Shown here: positions 25,124 to 37,684 of the stretch, piece after piece
How the letters are laid out: each line of letters opens with the position of its first letter
Position numbering within the stretch: the stretch's first letter is position 1
Notes under the pieces: generated by a model
Database searches by the model: none
What the model saw: the letters and a program-made list of their open reading frames with translations, nothing else
Told to the model about the DNA's origin: nothing
Program-made: the position numbers and the translations under genes
Assembly (NCBI GenBank): GCA_002104945.1
Contig: MCFH01000061.1
Coordinates: forward strand, 248,001-312,000
DNA length: 64,000 nucleotides
Direction: 5' to 3'
DNA from: Piromyces finnis
Lineage: Eukaryota > Neocallimastigomycota > Neocallimastigomycetes > Neocallimastigales > Neocallimastigaceae

Positions 25124-27544
25124 TTACTTTTCATTATTAATCCTAGTATTAATTGATGCATTATCCTGAAAGATTCTAATAAAAGTTTCAAGAGTATACT
25201 TGTTCATAATAGGATTAAAACGTGCAAATACTTGATCGGTGAACTTTAAAATATTTCTTGGTAATGTGGTTGAAGTTTTACTACCTAAACATATTTTACG
25301 ATATAAATATAATATATATTCATTTCGACTTGGATATCTACCATAGGTATCAACAAAATTACCAAAATGCTTATCTAACGATAAAATTGGACGAGTGGTA
25401 TCAAGAATAGTACTTAATTCTTCTAACCATGTAACTCCTTCCTTGACATAATAATATGGTCTACAAGTGTTTTCACTAATCTTGACATTGAACTTGTCAA
25501 TATTAGCATCCCATTCCTTCCAAAAATCATGAATTGCGGATGTTGCATTATCACTTCCACTTGGCTTTCCTTGAATCAGCGGCATAATATTGATATCGGT
25601 TAAACTTTTTTGAACATCAACGAAATCAATAAGCCATGCTAATTCATCTAAACTAATTCTACCATCTTGAACTGCATTATAGCATACAGTAGACAGACTC
25701 TGAACGCATCTCATTCTATTTTCATCCTTGATTTCACCATCAATTGGAATAAATAAATCACCGCATACACCACCTGAAGACATTGGTGAATTTTCGTCAA
25801 CGTTAATGAAAAGTGTAGCGTTTTGAAGGCCATTCTTGTAGACGTCTAATAATTTTGGATTCTTCTTAAAGTACGATAAAAGATGTGCTAAAATTTCAAG
25901 ACGATGAACAAATGGCTGAAATTCGTTTGGTAATTCAATAGCATACAACGCTAAAATTTGTAATAAATCCTTGTAGTGACTCAAGTGAGTATAGAGTAAA
26001 TTTAAATTTGAAGGAATCTTTGGAATCAAGAATGGAGAAATTAAACAAGTCCAAGCTGCTGTTGGATAAAATACTCTTGCTTGTGGTAAATTGGATAAAC
26101 CACTCAAAGAAATGGAAGTAGTAAAATGAGAGAAACGATACTTGACTTGAGCTTCAATAAATGGTTCAATATCCTTCAAGTAAGGAATTTGATTTGTCTT
26201 TATTAATCTATATAAAACGAAAAACCATAAATGAATATCTCCTAAATGCTTTCCTCCCGTAATAATCTTCATTAATGACCAATTTGCTGACTTGACATGT
26301 TCATCATTTTCACCCAATGGAATGGCACCAATAATGGTTCTACGAGTGAACGGTGACTTTACGATTGGATTTGAAGATTGTAATGAAGCACGATAATTCT
26401 TTAATGAAATTGAATGATCAATGTATGCCTTGAATTTGGTAACAAATTCATCAACGTACAACGCATTTAATGGACAATTAAGCATGTATTCTGTCATCTT
26501 TTTGTCAAATCCAAATAGAACTGGTCTTTGTTCCTCATTGTTATCAACGGTGATAAGAATCATTGGATCTGTTTCGTAATCGATGGAAATTGGACATTCC
26601 CATTGAGAAGTACCCACGGATGATTCTATATTTAAATTTTGAATGTCTTCAACTTCAGTGACCTCGGTAGTATTTGCAGTGAATGCCCTAAATGTTTGTA
26701 GCTTGTTAATATTGAATACTTGTTTTAATCCTCCATCACTCATACGAATTAACGAATTTATCTTGGATTGGAAATCACTACTTAATACCGAGGTAAAACA
26801 CTTTATAACTTCTGTCTTTGCTTCTTCATAATTCTTATCTTGCATAACTAATGTATCAATTCTTTCATTCTTATTTTCTTCCTTTTTGGCATTATTAGAA
26901 TTAATTCTCTTTTGCATTAATAAAACTGACCTTCTTAATTCCTTATCTCCATCTGTACCTAAATATCTGGCAATAAATGCCTTTTCCAAAGATGGATACT
27001 TTAAATCAAATTCTTCCATGGTATTGATGGAATCAATTTGATCAATGGTCTTTAAATCTTCATCAGAAACAGCAATGATTTGGTCCTCACTATTTAAATT
27101 CTTAACAATTGTTTTACTTGCGTTAAAACGGGTGAAAGGACAAGCAATACTTAGATTAGCATTATTTCCTAATAAATAAACTTCTGTATAATTACATTTG
27201 AAATCGTCAGCATGTCTTTTGATAGTTTCATCAAGTAAATCCACCTCATGATTACAAACCATTCCATCGGAAATTAAAATAAATTCAGAATAAGTAGCCT
27301 TTTGATGTTTTGAAAACACTGAATTAAATAAGCACTTTGGATCGGTTCCTCCATTACCATCCTTTGTACTGTTGATTTCCATATATTCATCCCATGTAAC
27401 AAACTTTGATTCAGTATCCCAAATAATAATTTCATCTCCTTCATTAAATTTTGCCTTTAAAATAGAAAGAACATTTGAGTGATAAAATGTATCATTCCCA
27501 GTTGAACCACTGTAATCAATAGCAAAACACTTATTAAGGGTCAT
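25124..27544 (-). CDS. Cytosolic VWA-domain protein, copy 2 (806 aa)
   Basis: Single exon, near-identical to the gene at 4663-7089 (about 30 amino-acid differences by eye). The MIDAS motif is intact (DYSGST 10-15, GGTDP, ISDGM). Most differences fall in the first 340 residues; one cluster sits just after the ISDGM motif (residues 96-102), while the last 450 residues are almost the same. A three-residue loss affects the 'ENDENEEQ' acidic loop. Upstream DNA to about 28050 is also duplicated. Homology stops at the stop codon, where this copy ends in an extra Lys. The central 'WECPISIDYETDP' segment is unchanged. Function unknown. Confidence 0.85.
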   Translation of the reverse strand: MTLNKCFAIDYSGSTGNDTFYHSNVLSILKAKFNEGDEIIIWDTESKFVTWDEYMEINSTKDGNGGTDPKCLFNSVFSKHQKATYSEFILISDGMVCNHEVDLLDETIKRHADDFKCNYTEVYLLGNNANLSIACPFTRFNASKTIVKNLNSEDQIIAVSDEDLKTIDQIDSINTMEEFDLKYPSLEKAFIARYLGTDGDKELRRSVLLMQKRINSNNAKKEENKNERIDTLVMQDKNYEEAKTEVIKCFTSVLSSDFQSKINSLIRMSDGGLKQVFNINKLQTFRAFTANTTEVTEVEDIQNLNIESSVGTSQWECPISIDYETDPMILITVDNNEEQRPVLFGFDKKMTEYMLNCPLNALYVDEFVTKFKAYIDHSISLKNYRASLQSSNPIVKSPFTRRTIIGAIPLGENDEHVKSANWSLMKIITGGKHLGDIHLWFFVLYRLIKTNQIPYLKDIEPFIEAQVKYRFSHFTTSISLSGLSNLPQARVFYPTAAWTCLISPFLIPKIPSNLNLLYTHLSHYKDLLQILALYAIELPNEFQPFVHRLEILAHLLSYFKKNPKLLDVYKNGLQNATLFINVDENSPMSSGGVCGDLFIPIDGEIKDENRMRCVQSLSTVCYNAVQDGRISLDELAWLIDFVDVQKSLTDINIMPLIQGKPSGSDNATSAIHDFWKEWDANIDKFNVKISENTCRPYYYVKEGVTWLEELSTILDTTRPILSLDKHFGNFVDTYGRYPSRNEYILYLYRKICLGSKTSTTLPRNILKFTDQVFARFNPIMNKYTLETFIRIFQDNASINTRINNEK

Positions 27545-27792
27545 TTTTTTCCTTTTAAAATTTAAATAACTTTTTAATTTTGTTTTATAATATTAAACTC
27601 AAATTTAAAAAAAAAACGTATTAATTTATTAAATAATGAAAATGATATATAATGTAGATTAAATTTACTGAATATAAATTTAAAATAGATTGATAAATCA
27701 TTGAAAAATATTTTAAATAAATTTTTATAATTAATAAAATATATAAAATATATTGATGAATAAAAAAAAAAAAAGAAATGAATTTTTTTTGT

Positions 27793-27801
27793 TTATTTAT
27801 A
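27793..27801 (-). promoter_or_regulatory. TATA-like box of VWA copy 2
   Basis: TATAAATAA on the minus strand, about 250 nt before the ATG at 27544. It lies inside the duplicated promoter segment. Confidence 0.35.
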
Positions 27802-30649
27802 CTTTTTTAAAAGTTTTTAAAATAACTAAATAACTAAATAAATAATATTAAGTAAAAAAAAAAAAAAAGAAAAGAAAAAAAGAATGAAAGGTAAGGTTTA
27901 GTAATTAAAAAAAAAATTAAAAATAATAATTAGAATGCATGGTTAAGTTTTTTAATTAAAATTTGATTTTATCCAATAAATTTTAATTATTGTTACTGTA
28001 ATGAACAAGTTAAAAAATATATAAATACAGAATTTTGTAATTATTAAGTTAATTATAAAATATTTTAAATACTTAAATACTTTTTCACATAAATTTGTTA
28101 AATGGATATAACCTAAAATAACATAAACATATATTAAATATAAATGTAATTTATACATGTTTTAAAGATCTATATTTTTTATAATCAATTAACTATGATA
28201 TAAAAATAATAGGTGACTTTGAACCTATTATATGTTAGTAAATTTTTCTTAATATTAAATTTATATAGTTTTTATTATTATATTAATTATTTCTAATATA
28301 GTAAAAGAATGTAATATAATGTATTATTAATGTAAGAACATATAATGTAAAATAATAATATAAATGTATAATCCATATAATTCATGCCTTATAATTGAAA
28401 AATTAGTTATTAAGTAAGCCTCATTAGAATAAATAGACTAGGAAATAGTTATTATTAAAGAGGCTTCTTGTTTTTAGTAAAGTTTTAATAATTAACAACG
28501 ACAGACTTAACGTTTTAATATTTAGATAGAATAGAAATATTGAAACGTAATAAATAAAGTTATTAATAAAACACGTATTATTAAAGCTAAATTCTTTTCT
28601 AAATAAAATTAACCCGTATCAACTAAAATATTATATGATATATGTTTCTTTTATGTTATAGTAATTTAATATTGGTTTATCTATTAGATGAAAATGTCTT
28701 ATTATTAAAAAAAAAGGTTTTCATTTTGTAAATTGTTGGCACTCCTAAAAAAATATTTATATTTAATGTACATGATTAATTTTCTTTTTTTCTAATCCTT
28801 TTAATTTTCATATTAATTATCGGTAGTAATAATTATTGTTGGTAATAATTATAATTGTTAGTAGTAATCATTATTGTCTGTAGCAATTGTTGTTAGTAAT
28901 AATAAATGTAGTTTGTAGTAGCAAATATTGGTAGTATCTGTAATCATAATGATAATGTCATTGAATAATTGTAATTGTTGTAATAATAAATCTTTCTTTA
29001 AATAAAAAAATGGAGCATAAATTTTTTAATTATTAAATATAAAAAAAGTTTTTTTTCAAAAAATTTAAACAATTCAATAGATGAATAATAAAAAAACTAA
29101 CCAAACCATGGCTATATGTATGACTCTATGGTTTTATGATTATTAATAAAAAAGAATAATTAATGATACTACTACTATTGTTATTATCATTATTATTATT
29201 AAAATCTCTTTATTATGTTTATTATTACGTTTAAATTATTGTATATAATGATTAATAAAAACCTAATTGGTAATAGTAATATAAAAATAATAAGTTTATC
29301 AAAATATCGAAAGAGATTATATTTTTAATATCCATTTGAAATTGCAATAAAAAACAACTTCTTATACCATATATCTATTAAAAAAAAGGGATATATATAT
29401 TCAAACTTTGTTTAAATTTTTAAAATATTAAAATAGGTCAATAACTTGTAACAATGAATGAATATTTAAACTATGCATTCAATATTAAAAAAATAAAAAA
29501 GATATACCAAAGTTTTAATGTACACAATTTTAAAAAACACAAATTTATTTTTAGTAATGATGATATAGGGTAAAAAAAATTTTAATTCGTAAAAAATGAC
29601 AAAAATGTAAAAAATAAAAAAAAGTATATATTACATACTATTTTATATTTTTATATAGAATTAGTATAATAATGAAGGCATAACCATTCCGAAATAAAAA
29701 TTATAGCATTAAAAAAGAATCTTGAAAAAAAGAATACTGTTTTTTTTTTAAATATTTTCATAAAAAAATGAAATTCATCCTTTTAATTCTTATTTCCAGA
29801 GTTTATTTTAAAACATTTCAAATGCCAAAAAGTAAAAAAAAAAACATAGACATATTTAATATATATTACCCAACTGAAAAAAAAAAGATATTAAATTATA
29901 TCACATCCATTAAATATAATAAAGTAAAGGATCTATGATTATAAAAATGGTTTTAGGTCAAGAAAGGAGAATTTATCAATAAATGACTACAAATTTTAAA
30001 TATTTTTTTTTGATTTATTAACGCAAAAAGTTAATAACAATATAGAGTTGTTGTTGTAGGAATGTAGAGGTAATTAATTAACATTTTCTTATGATGATTT
30101 ATGATTTTGACTTATTATATCTTAGATATCTTTTAGAACACTATATCTCAAAGATGTTGACTTATTTTTTAAAAAAAAATATATATACATCTGTACATAA
30201 TAGTTAAAATATTATTTCTTGTATTATTTAACATTACATTGAAAGAATTTTTTTTTATCCTATAAAATTTCAACGCCGATTCGAAATAGATATATATGAT
30301 ATATTAAAAAATAATATATCTATATGTTATATATCATATATTATAACATATACAATTTAAATAGTAAATTGTAGTTCATCAATTTACAATGTAATTAACA
30401 ATGTAATGTATAATGTATTATATTTAAAGAACATTCCACAAAATTTTTAAACAAATTTGTGTAACAAAATATCAGGTGAACGGATTATTTTGTTATTAAT
30501 TTAAGTTTAATAAAAATTTGAAAAATAACTCAAATAATTAATAAAAGGATTTTTTTTTAATAAATTTTTAATAAATATTAAAGTTTAAAATTAAAATTTG
30601 ATTTTTTATTAATATTTAAGAGTGGACTTTTCTTTTTAAGCTAAAGCAG

Positions 30650-30750
30650 TAATAAGAGATTATTTATAATATTTTGAAAATAATAAGAGATTATTTATAA
30701 TATTTAAAAGTAATAATAAAAGATTATTTATAATATTTTGAAAATAATTC
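30650..30750. repeat. Three-copy tandem repeat, about 37 bp unit
   Basis: Three copies of 'AGATTATTTATAATATTTTG' with linkers 'AAAATAATAAG' or variants. Confidence 0.8.
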
Positions 30751-31035
30751 ACAATGTTGAAGTTTAACTAATTTTTTCTTCAACTATTTATACTAGACAT
30801 GTTGATAATATATATAATAATAAATCTGTAAATTTACATTTGGTGAACATTCTTGGAAGATTCTATTTCTTGAATGAAAATATGTTTGTTTTATAATATT
30901 TAAAGTTTATTAATAGATTAAATTTTGTTAATATAGGATAGCTATATAAAAATTTTAAAGTACAAGAAGCTTTCTTATTATACAATTTATGTCTTAATTC
31001 TAGACCACTAAATATTTAATACAAATACATTAAAG

Positions 31036-31144
31036 TAATACAAATACATAAATTGATAAGAAGGTTTGTAGAACATTGTAATAAATTAATATTATAAATT
31101 TACTACATTGTTTTACAAATCTATTAATTTATGTATTTGTATTA
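31036..31144. repeat. Foldback (MITE-like) element with about 48-bp imperfect inverted arms
   Basis: Left arm starts 'TAATACAAATACATAAATT' and the right arm ends with its reverse complement. Inside, 'TTTGTAGAACATTGTA' pairs with 'TACATTGTTTTACAAA'. Only a few mismatches and one 4-nt bulge. A single-arm relative occurs at about 61306-61332, so the sequence is dispersed. No transposase is present. Confidence 0.7.
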
Positions 31145-31519
31145 AATATTAAGCGGCAGTATAAAAAGAAACTTTAATATTCTATATTAATAATTTTAAT
31201 ATTAAACCTTAAATATTATAAAAATAAATTTAATATTCAATTGGTAAAAGAATATAAAAATATTAAAATAGTCCTTTTTTTTTTTTTCTTTAAAAAAAAA
31301 AAAAAAAAAAAAAATTACAATAATAAATTAATTGTAATTTATATAAAAAAATAATTATACATTTATTATTAGTTTAATATTATTAAATATTAAATAAAAA
31401 TTAATAAATATATATAAATAAATATAAATATATTTTGAAAGTTATTTTATTTCATATATATTATAAAAGTAATTTAATTGTGGAATCATAAATTAAGTTA
31501 TATATAAAGTATAATAACA

Positions 31520-34500
31520 ATGTTTTTTTCTAAACAATTTAAAACCATATTATGGAAAAACTTTAAGATTTTTAAGCAAAGGACCAGTATATTTCCTTGT
31601 GCTTTCGAAATCTTTTTTACTTTTCTTGTCGTAGGTTCTTTATGTAAGTTTTTGTATCTATTTTTAAATTAAATCAATAAACATTAATAATAATAATAAT
31701 AATAATAAGAAGAAGAATGGTGATAGTATCAATTATTATTTGTTTAATTATGGCAAATATATGATTATGATAATATTGATACTAATTTTTATAATATATT
31801 ATTATTTTAGCTATTCGTGATGGTAATTACCAAAAAAATGTATTCGCAGGAGCACCTTCTGATGGTATTTCTTCATCCGCTAGAACTGGTATGGCAATGG
31901 TATCAGGATATAGTGATTTTTATACAATTGCTTATGTATTACCAAATAATCAAACAGAAGTAAATGGAGAAGCATTTGTTTCATATATTACAGATAATCC
32001 TTATTTTGAAAATTATTATATTAGGAATTATACTATATTCGAAAATGAAAAAGAATTAGAAGAATTTGTACAAAAGGACAAAGATGATAGTATCTTATGT
32101 AGTGTTATTTTTAATGATGATTATACTGATTATACAATTAGAATTAAAGACTTTGAATTTTGTGGTTTTGATAATCAATATTATGCCAAGAGAAAGAGAT
32201 CTGAAGTAGATACTAAATCTGATACTATTTATACAAAAAGAGATGAATATGATAAAAGTAGTTCATTATTTATTATTACACAAACTGCTGTTAATAATGC
32301 AATTATTCAATTAAAAACTAAAGGTATGGCCAAAGGTTTAGTTATTAATGATGCTGATCACTTCCATATTGCTTCAGAAAATAGAGAAACACTTCCATCT
32401 GAAGAAAGGAAATTTTCAGGTCTTGCACCATATGTTCTCTTTTTGTGTATTGGTCAATTCTTCCATATTAATAATCGATTAATCGAAGAAAAAGAAAGCG
32501 GAATAAAAGAAGGTCTTATAACTATTGGTGTTAAACCTCACTATTTATGGTTCACTTGGGAAATTATTTACTTCCCTATTTCATTGATTATTTTTGCAAT
32601 ATTTCTTGCTTTTGATCCTTCAAACATTATAGGTGCTATCAATCCAATATTATTTATCCTCACCTATATATTCTATGTTATTTCTATGTTTAATATCGCA
32701 GCAATCGTTTCTATCCTTATTAAAAAGTCAAGAACTGTATTAGTTTTTACTTGTTTATTCATTACTTCAATAGTTATTACGAGTAAATATGTATTTAGTT
32801 TAAAGACTGAAGGAAAAGAATCAATTGAAAAAATAGTATCTTATATTGTTTCACCAATAGGAATCAGTATGGCCAGTGAAGAAATTTGTCATGAAGATGA
32901 TCTTGGCCATTATATTGAATTTTCAAATATGTTTGATAGTGATTACGGTAAATATTTTATTGGACTCATTATAAATGCTATTGTTTCATCTATCTTGCCA
33001 ATTGTTCTCGAATACCTTCGTAAACTTGATTTTAGAAGTGTCAGTTTAAGTAAATTCAATAAAGCGAAATTTGAACGTGAAGATTACAGTAGTGATATTC
33101 AAGAAGACCCAACTGGCAATGAATGTTTTGTTCAAGTTAAGAATATTTTTAAGGTATTCAAATTTAAAAATAACATTATTTTTGATCGTGATGATCAAAA
33201 TGAAAAGTCAAAAAAAATTTTTGCTGCCAATAATGACATTAGTTTCAATGTTTACAAAGACGAAATATTTGCTATTTTAGGTCACAATGGTGCTGGTAAA
33301 AGTACATTAATACAAAATATGGTTGGTATTATTACACCAGATAGTGGTGAAACCTTATATCACGGATTATCAATTTCTAAAAATAAGAAAGAAATTCGTA
33401 GCCAATTAGGTATTTGTCTTCAAAGTAATGTACTTATTAATAATTTTACTGTTGCTGATCATTTCAAACTTTACTCTGGTATTAAAGAGTGTGACGATGA
33501 AGATATTGATAAATGGTTAAAAGATATTGATTTAGAAAAGAAGAAAGATTATGAAGTCCAAAAGTTGAGTGGTGGTCAAAAAAGAAAACTTTCTATTAGT
33601 TTGGCACTTATTGGTAATCCAAAATATGTTTTCTTGGATGAACCTACTACTGGTTTAGATCCACTTTCTCGTCGTAAAATTTGGAATTTATTATTAAAGG
33701 TTAAAAAGGACAGAGTTATTTTCATTACAACACATTACATGGACGAAGCAGATATCATTGCTGATCGTAAATTAATTCTAAATAGAGGTACAATTCGTTG
33801 TTTAGGTAGTAGTATTTACTTAAAAAATCATTTCAAAATGAAATATAGTTTAGAAGTTGAAACTCATCATTTTGAAAAGATAGATAAACTAATTAAGCAA
33901 CATATTTCAGATGCCTTTAACTTTGTCGATAAAACCGAAATTGAATATTCTAATTCTTCCTCACCAAATACTTATACTTGGAAATTACCTATTGATGATT
34001 CGAATAAGCTTTCAACTCTTTTAAGAGATTTGGAAAAAGAAAAGAATAAATTGTTAGTAAACTTCTCATTAAATGCTCCTCTTTTAGAAGAATTATTTAT
34101 CAATTTAGAAAAAGAGATTGAAGAAAAGCGTAATGGAAAGGCTTCTGATCAGAATAAGGCAATTGAATTACCTCAAAATAAAAATGTTAAAAGACCTGGT
34201 ACACTTAAAACTGCATTACGACTTGGTAGTTACAGAATAAGAGTATATATTCGTCAAAAAACATATGTCTTTTTAGGTATATTAGTTCCTGTAACTGCTC
34301 TTTGTGTCTTTTTACCAACATTTAGAGATCAATTTAATGGAATAGAAGATCAATATAAAAGTTCTCTTTTTAGTTTTTACGAACTTTATGATAAAACGCC
34401 GATTTCTTCTAGCATTTATAAAAATCAAAAATGGAATTATGATATTCAGAATTCACCATCTATTAATGATACACTTACTCCTCAATTGATTCAGCAAGAA

Positions 34501-36768
34501 CTTCCTAAACTTTCTAATTCTGATTCCAGTTTAGATTTATATACGGAAGTTGAAATGGAGAAAATTTATCAATCCATTAAATCTGAACCTTATTATGTTT
34601 CAAGTTTTTCTGGTGTTGTAAATGAAAATATGCATTATTTTAATATTAATTATAATAGTTCAATGCTTTTTTCACTTCCAGTCACCGTAGATATCCTTAG
34701 TAATTCAATTTTATCTTCTTCTAATGTCAATGATACAATTAAAACCAACGTTTATTTATTTAAAACCATAGAAGACACAAAATTTAATGTTTATTCTACT
34801 TCATTGTCTACAACATTCTTTACCTTAGTTATCGTTTTATGTACAGCATTCCCACTTTCTTATTATGGTACTAATGTTATTCGTGAACGTTCTCAAAATC
34901 TATTGAAACAACTTCAATTGAATGGTATTTCTAATAAGAGTTACTGGATTTCTGTATTAATTACAGATCATTTTGTATTTTTAATTACATGCATCTTAAT
35001 TTTAATGACATTTGTGATTTGTAAATTCACTCCATTGTTCCATGTTTCCTCGATTATAGTATTGGCAGTTTATTTCTTTGTTTGTGCTATTGCTTGTTTA
35101 ATATTCCAATACTGCCTTAGTAATATTATTTCCAGTGAAAGTAGTGCATTAACTATTTTCTATCTTTTTAATATTGTTCCCCCCATTGGTGTTATATTGG
35201 AAGCCAATACTTCTGGTCTTGAAGTTGAAGCAGCAAAAGGAAATGATCTCATCTACTATACTGCTGCTTTAGTTTTTATCGTATCTTCATTCATCCCTAA
35301 CTATGGTCTTGTTCGTGTCCTTAAATCTTTGATTAATATTGGTGTTGAATATAACATCTATCGTAAAAAGATTTCAATCCTTGATATCTTGGCTCTTAAT
35401 CGCCAAGTTCCATCTTGTTTTTTAGGTGCTTTAGTAGCTATAGCTATTTATACGTTTTTGTTAGTATTACAGACTAAAAGAAGATACAATCCATCCAGGA
35501 ACGTTTTTAAAACTACAGATGAAATAAACGAAAGATTCGATAAGGAACTTCAAGAAGGAGATGAAGATATTCTTAATGAATATAAACGTGTTATGGATGA
35601 TTCTGAGGAAAACAAAATCCCAATTAAAATTGTAAAATTGGCCAAAGAATATGATGATATTGAATTTACATCAAGACAAGAACTTTTAGATGCGATGAAT
35701 CGTAAAAATCCAAAGTATGGTGAATTCCATATGTCAACTATGGGTAGTCGTCGTGTTGTCATGACTCCATTCGAAAATGTTTCATTAGGTGTGGATACAT
35801 GCGAATGCTTTGGTATTCTTGGTCCAAATGGTTCTGGTAAATCAAGTTTATTAAACACGACCTCTTTTACTTTCCCACAAACATTGGGTAAAATTACCTA
35901 TGATGGTAAGAATACAACTGAAAGAAAAGGTAATGAAATTACTCTTGGTTACTGTCCTCAAGAAGATACACTCTGGAATGAATTTACTTTATTTGAACAC
36001 ATTGAAATGTTCTTGTATCTTCGTGGTTACTCCAAAAAAGAAGCCAAAAAGATTGCAAAGCAATTTATTAGCTATTGTCGTTTAACAGAACATCGTAATA
36101 AGATGCCATATGAATTGAGTGGTGGTACACGTCGTAAATTAAACATCCTCATTGCTCTCTGTTGTTCTTCAACCAAAATTATTATGGACGAGCCTTCTGC
36201 TGGTATGGATCCTTCTACTCGTCGTTATGTTTGGGATATCATTAAATCTTCTTTACAAACCAACAAGTCTTCCACCATTATGTCTACTCATTCTATGGAA
36301 GAAGCCGAATTATTATGTAATCGTATTGCCATTATGATCGAGGGAAAAATAAGATGTATTGGAACACCAGAACATTTGAAAATGAAATATGGTAATACCT
36401 ATATCATGGATGTTCACACAAAAGATATTGAAAAATTCCATGAAGAAGTTGTTGTTGGTAAACAATTATTTGGTGAGAGTGAATATGAACGTGAAGATAA
36501 GTCACATCAAAGAGTTAAGTATGAAGTTAAATGTAATTCTAGTAATATTAGTAAGGTCTTTGAAATTATGGAATCTTGTAGGGAAGAAGATTTATTCTAT
36601 GATTATAGTTACAGTCAAACCTCTCTTGAACAAGTATTCCTAAACTTTGCTCTTAAAAGTTCTGAATATGATGGTGATGGTGAAAATGATGACGAAAGTG
36701 ACAAAACAGAAAAGGAAAATGACCAAAGTGACAAAACAGAAAAGGAAAATGACGAAAGTAAAAAATGA
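31520..36768 (+). CDS. Full-length ABCA-type lipid transporter
   Basis: Two exons, 31520-31643 and 31811-36768 (intron GTAAGT..TAG), 1693 aa. The first exon carries the N-terminal segment and first membrane helix typical of ABCA ('ILWKNFKIFKQR'), which explains why the long second frame lacks it. Two TMD-NBD halves: NBD1 with Walker A GHNGAGKST (about 531-539), signature LSGGQKRKLS (about 625) and Walker B FLDEPTTGLDP (about 648). NBD2 has GPNGSGKSS (about 1378), LSGGTRRKLN (about 1476) and IMDEPSAGMDP (about 1497). A large extracytoplasmic loop precedes each helix bundle. Both catalytic Glu residues are present. The tail is an acidic repeat 'DKTEKEND'. Family knowledge: ABCA proteins move phospholipids or sterols across membranes; the cargo here is unknown. 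Confidence 0.95.
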
Positions 36769-37212
36769 AAGTATTAAATAATATGAAGGAAAAAAAATAT
36801 TTAAATATTTAATATTTTTTTTTAAAAAAAAAAAAAGATTAAATAATTTCAAGAAATACTTTACAAATAAATTTATTATATAAAAATATAATAACTATAT
36901 ATTTTTTTAATTTAATAGTCAGGAAATAATATTAAAATAAGAAAAATAAAATTCTAAATCATTAATATAAAATTATAATTTCAAAATATAAACTTTTTAA
37001 TAAAAATTATAATTTCGTAAATATAATGTTAATCCTATCTATTTATGGTATATTTATAAGTAAACCATAAATAAATAAAAATTTATTGTAATAGTAGTAA
37101 TTTTAAAGAAAAATGAAAAAAATAACTAAATAACAAATAATAAATAATAATAAATAATAAATGAAAATAAAGTCAATAAAAAAAAAATAAATAAAATGGG
37201 AAAATAAAATTA
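36769..37212. other. Short A+T-rich 3' flank of the ABCA gene
   Basis: Nothing recognised apart from A/T runs and a small (AATAAT)n tract near 37135-37160. Confidence 0.5.
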
Positions 37213-37684
37213 ATGAGTATTTTATTTTATTTTATTTTATTTTATTTTATTTTATTTTATTTTATTTTATTTTATTTTATTTTATTTTATTTTATTTTAT
37301 TTATTTTATTTTATTTTATTTTATTTTATTTTATTTTATTTTATTTTATTTTATTTTATTTTATTTTATTTATTTTATTTTATTTTATTTTATTTTATTT
37401 TATTTTATTTTATTTTATTTTATTTTATTTTATTTTATTTTATTTTATTTTATTTTATTTTATTTATTTTATTTTATTTTATTTTATTTTATTTTATTTT
37501 ATTTTATTTTATTTTATTTTATTTTATTTTATTTTATTTTATTTTATTTTATTTTATTTTATTTTATTTTATTTTATTTTTTTTTTTTTATTTTATTTTA
37601 TTTTATTTTATTTTATTTTATTTTATTTTTTTTTATTTTATTTTATTTTATTTTATTTTATTTTATTTTATTTTTTATTTTTTC
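37213..37684. repeat. ~470-bp (TTTTA)n pentanucleotide microsatellite
   Basis: About 90 near-perfect TTTTA units with four or five single-T deletions and one T-run insertion near 37580. The open frame over it, a repeated Ile-Leu-Phe-Tyr-Phe polymer, is an artefact. Confidence 0.97.

Larger units (their letters stand above)
28060..31519. other. Long gene-free A+T-rich stretch
   Basis: No supported gene in about 3.4 kb. Holds a TAGTAATAATTATTG-type degenerate tract (28820-28990), a three-copy tandem repeat (30650-30750) and a foldback repeat (31036-31144). Nothing else recognisable. Confidence 0.5.
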
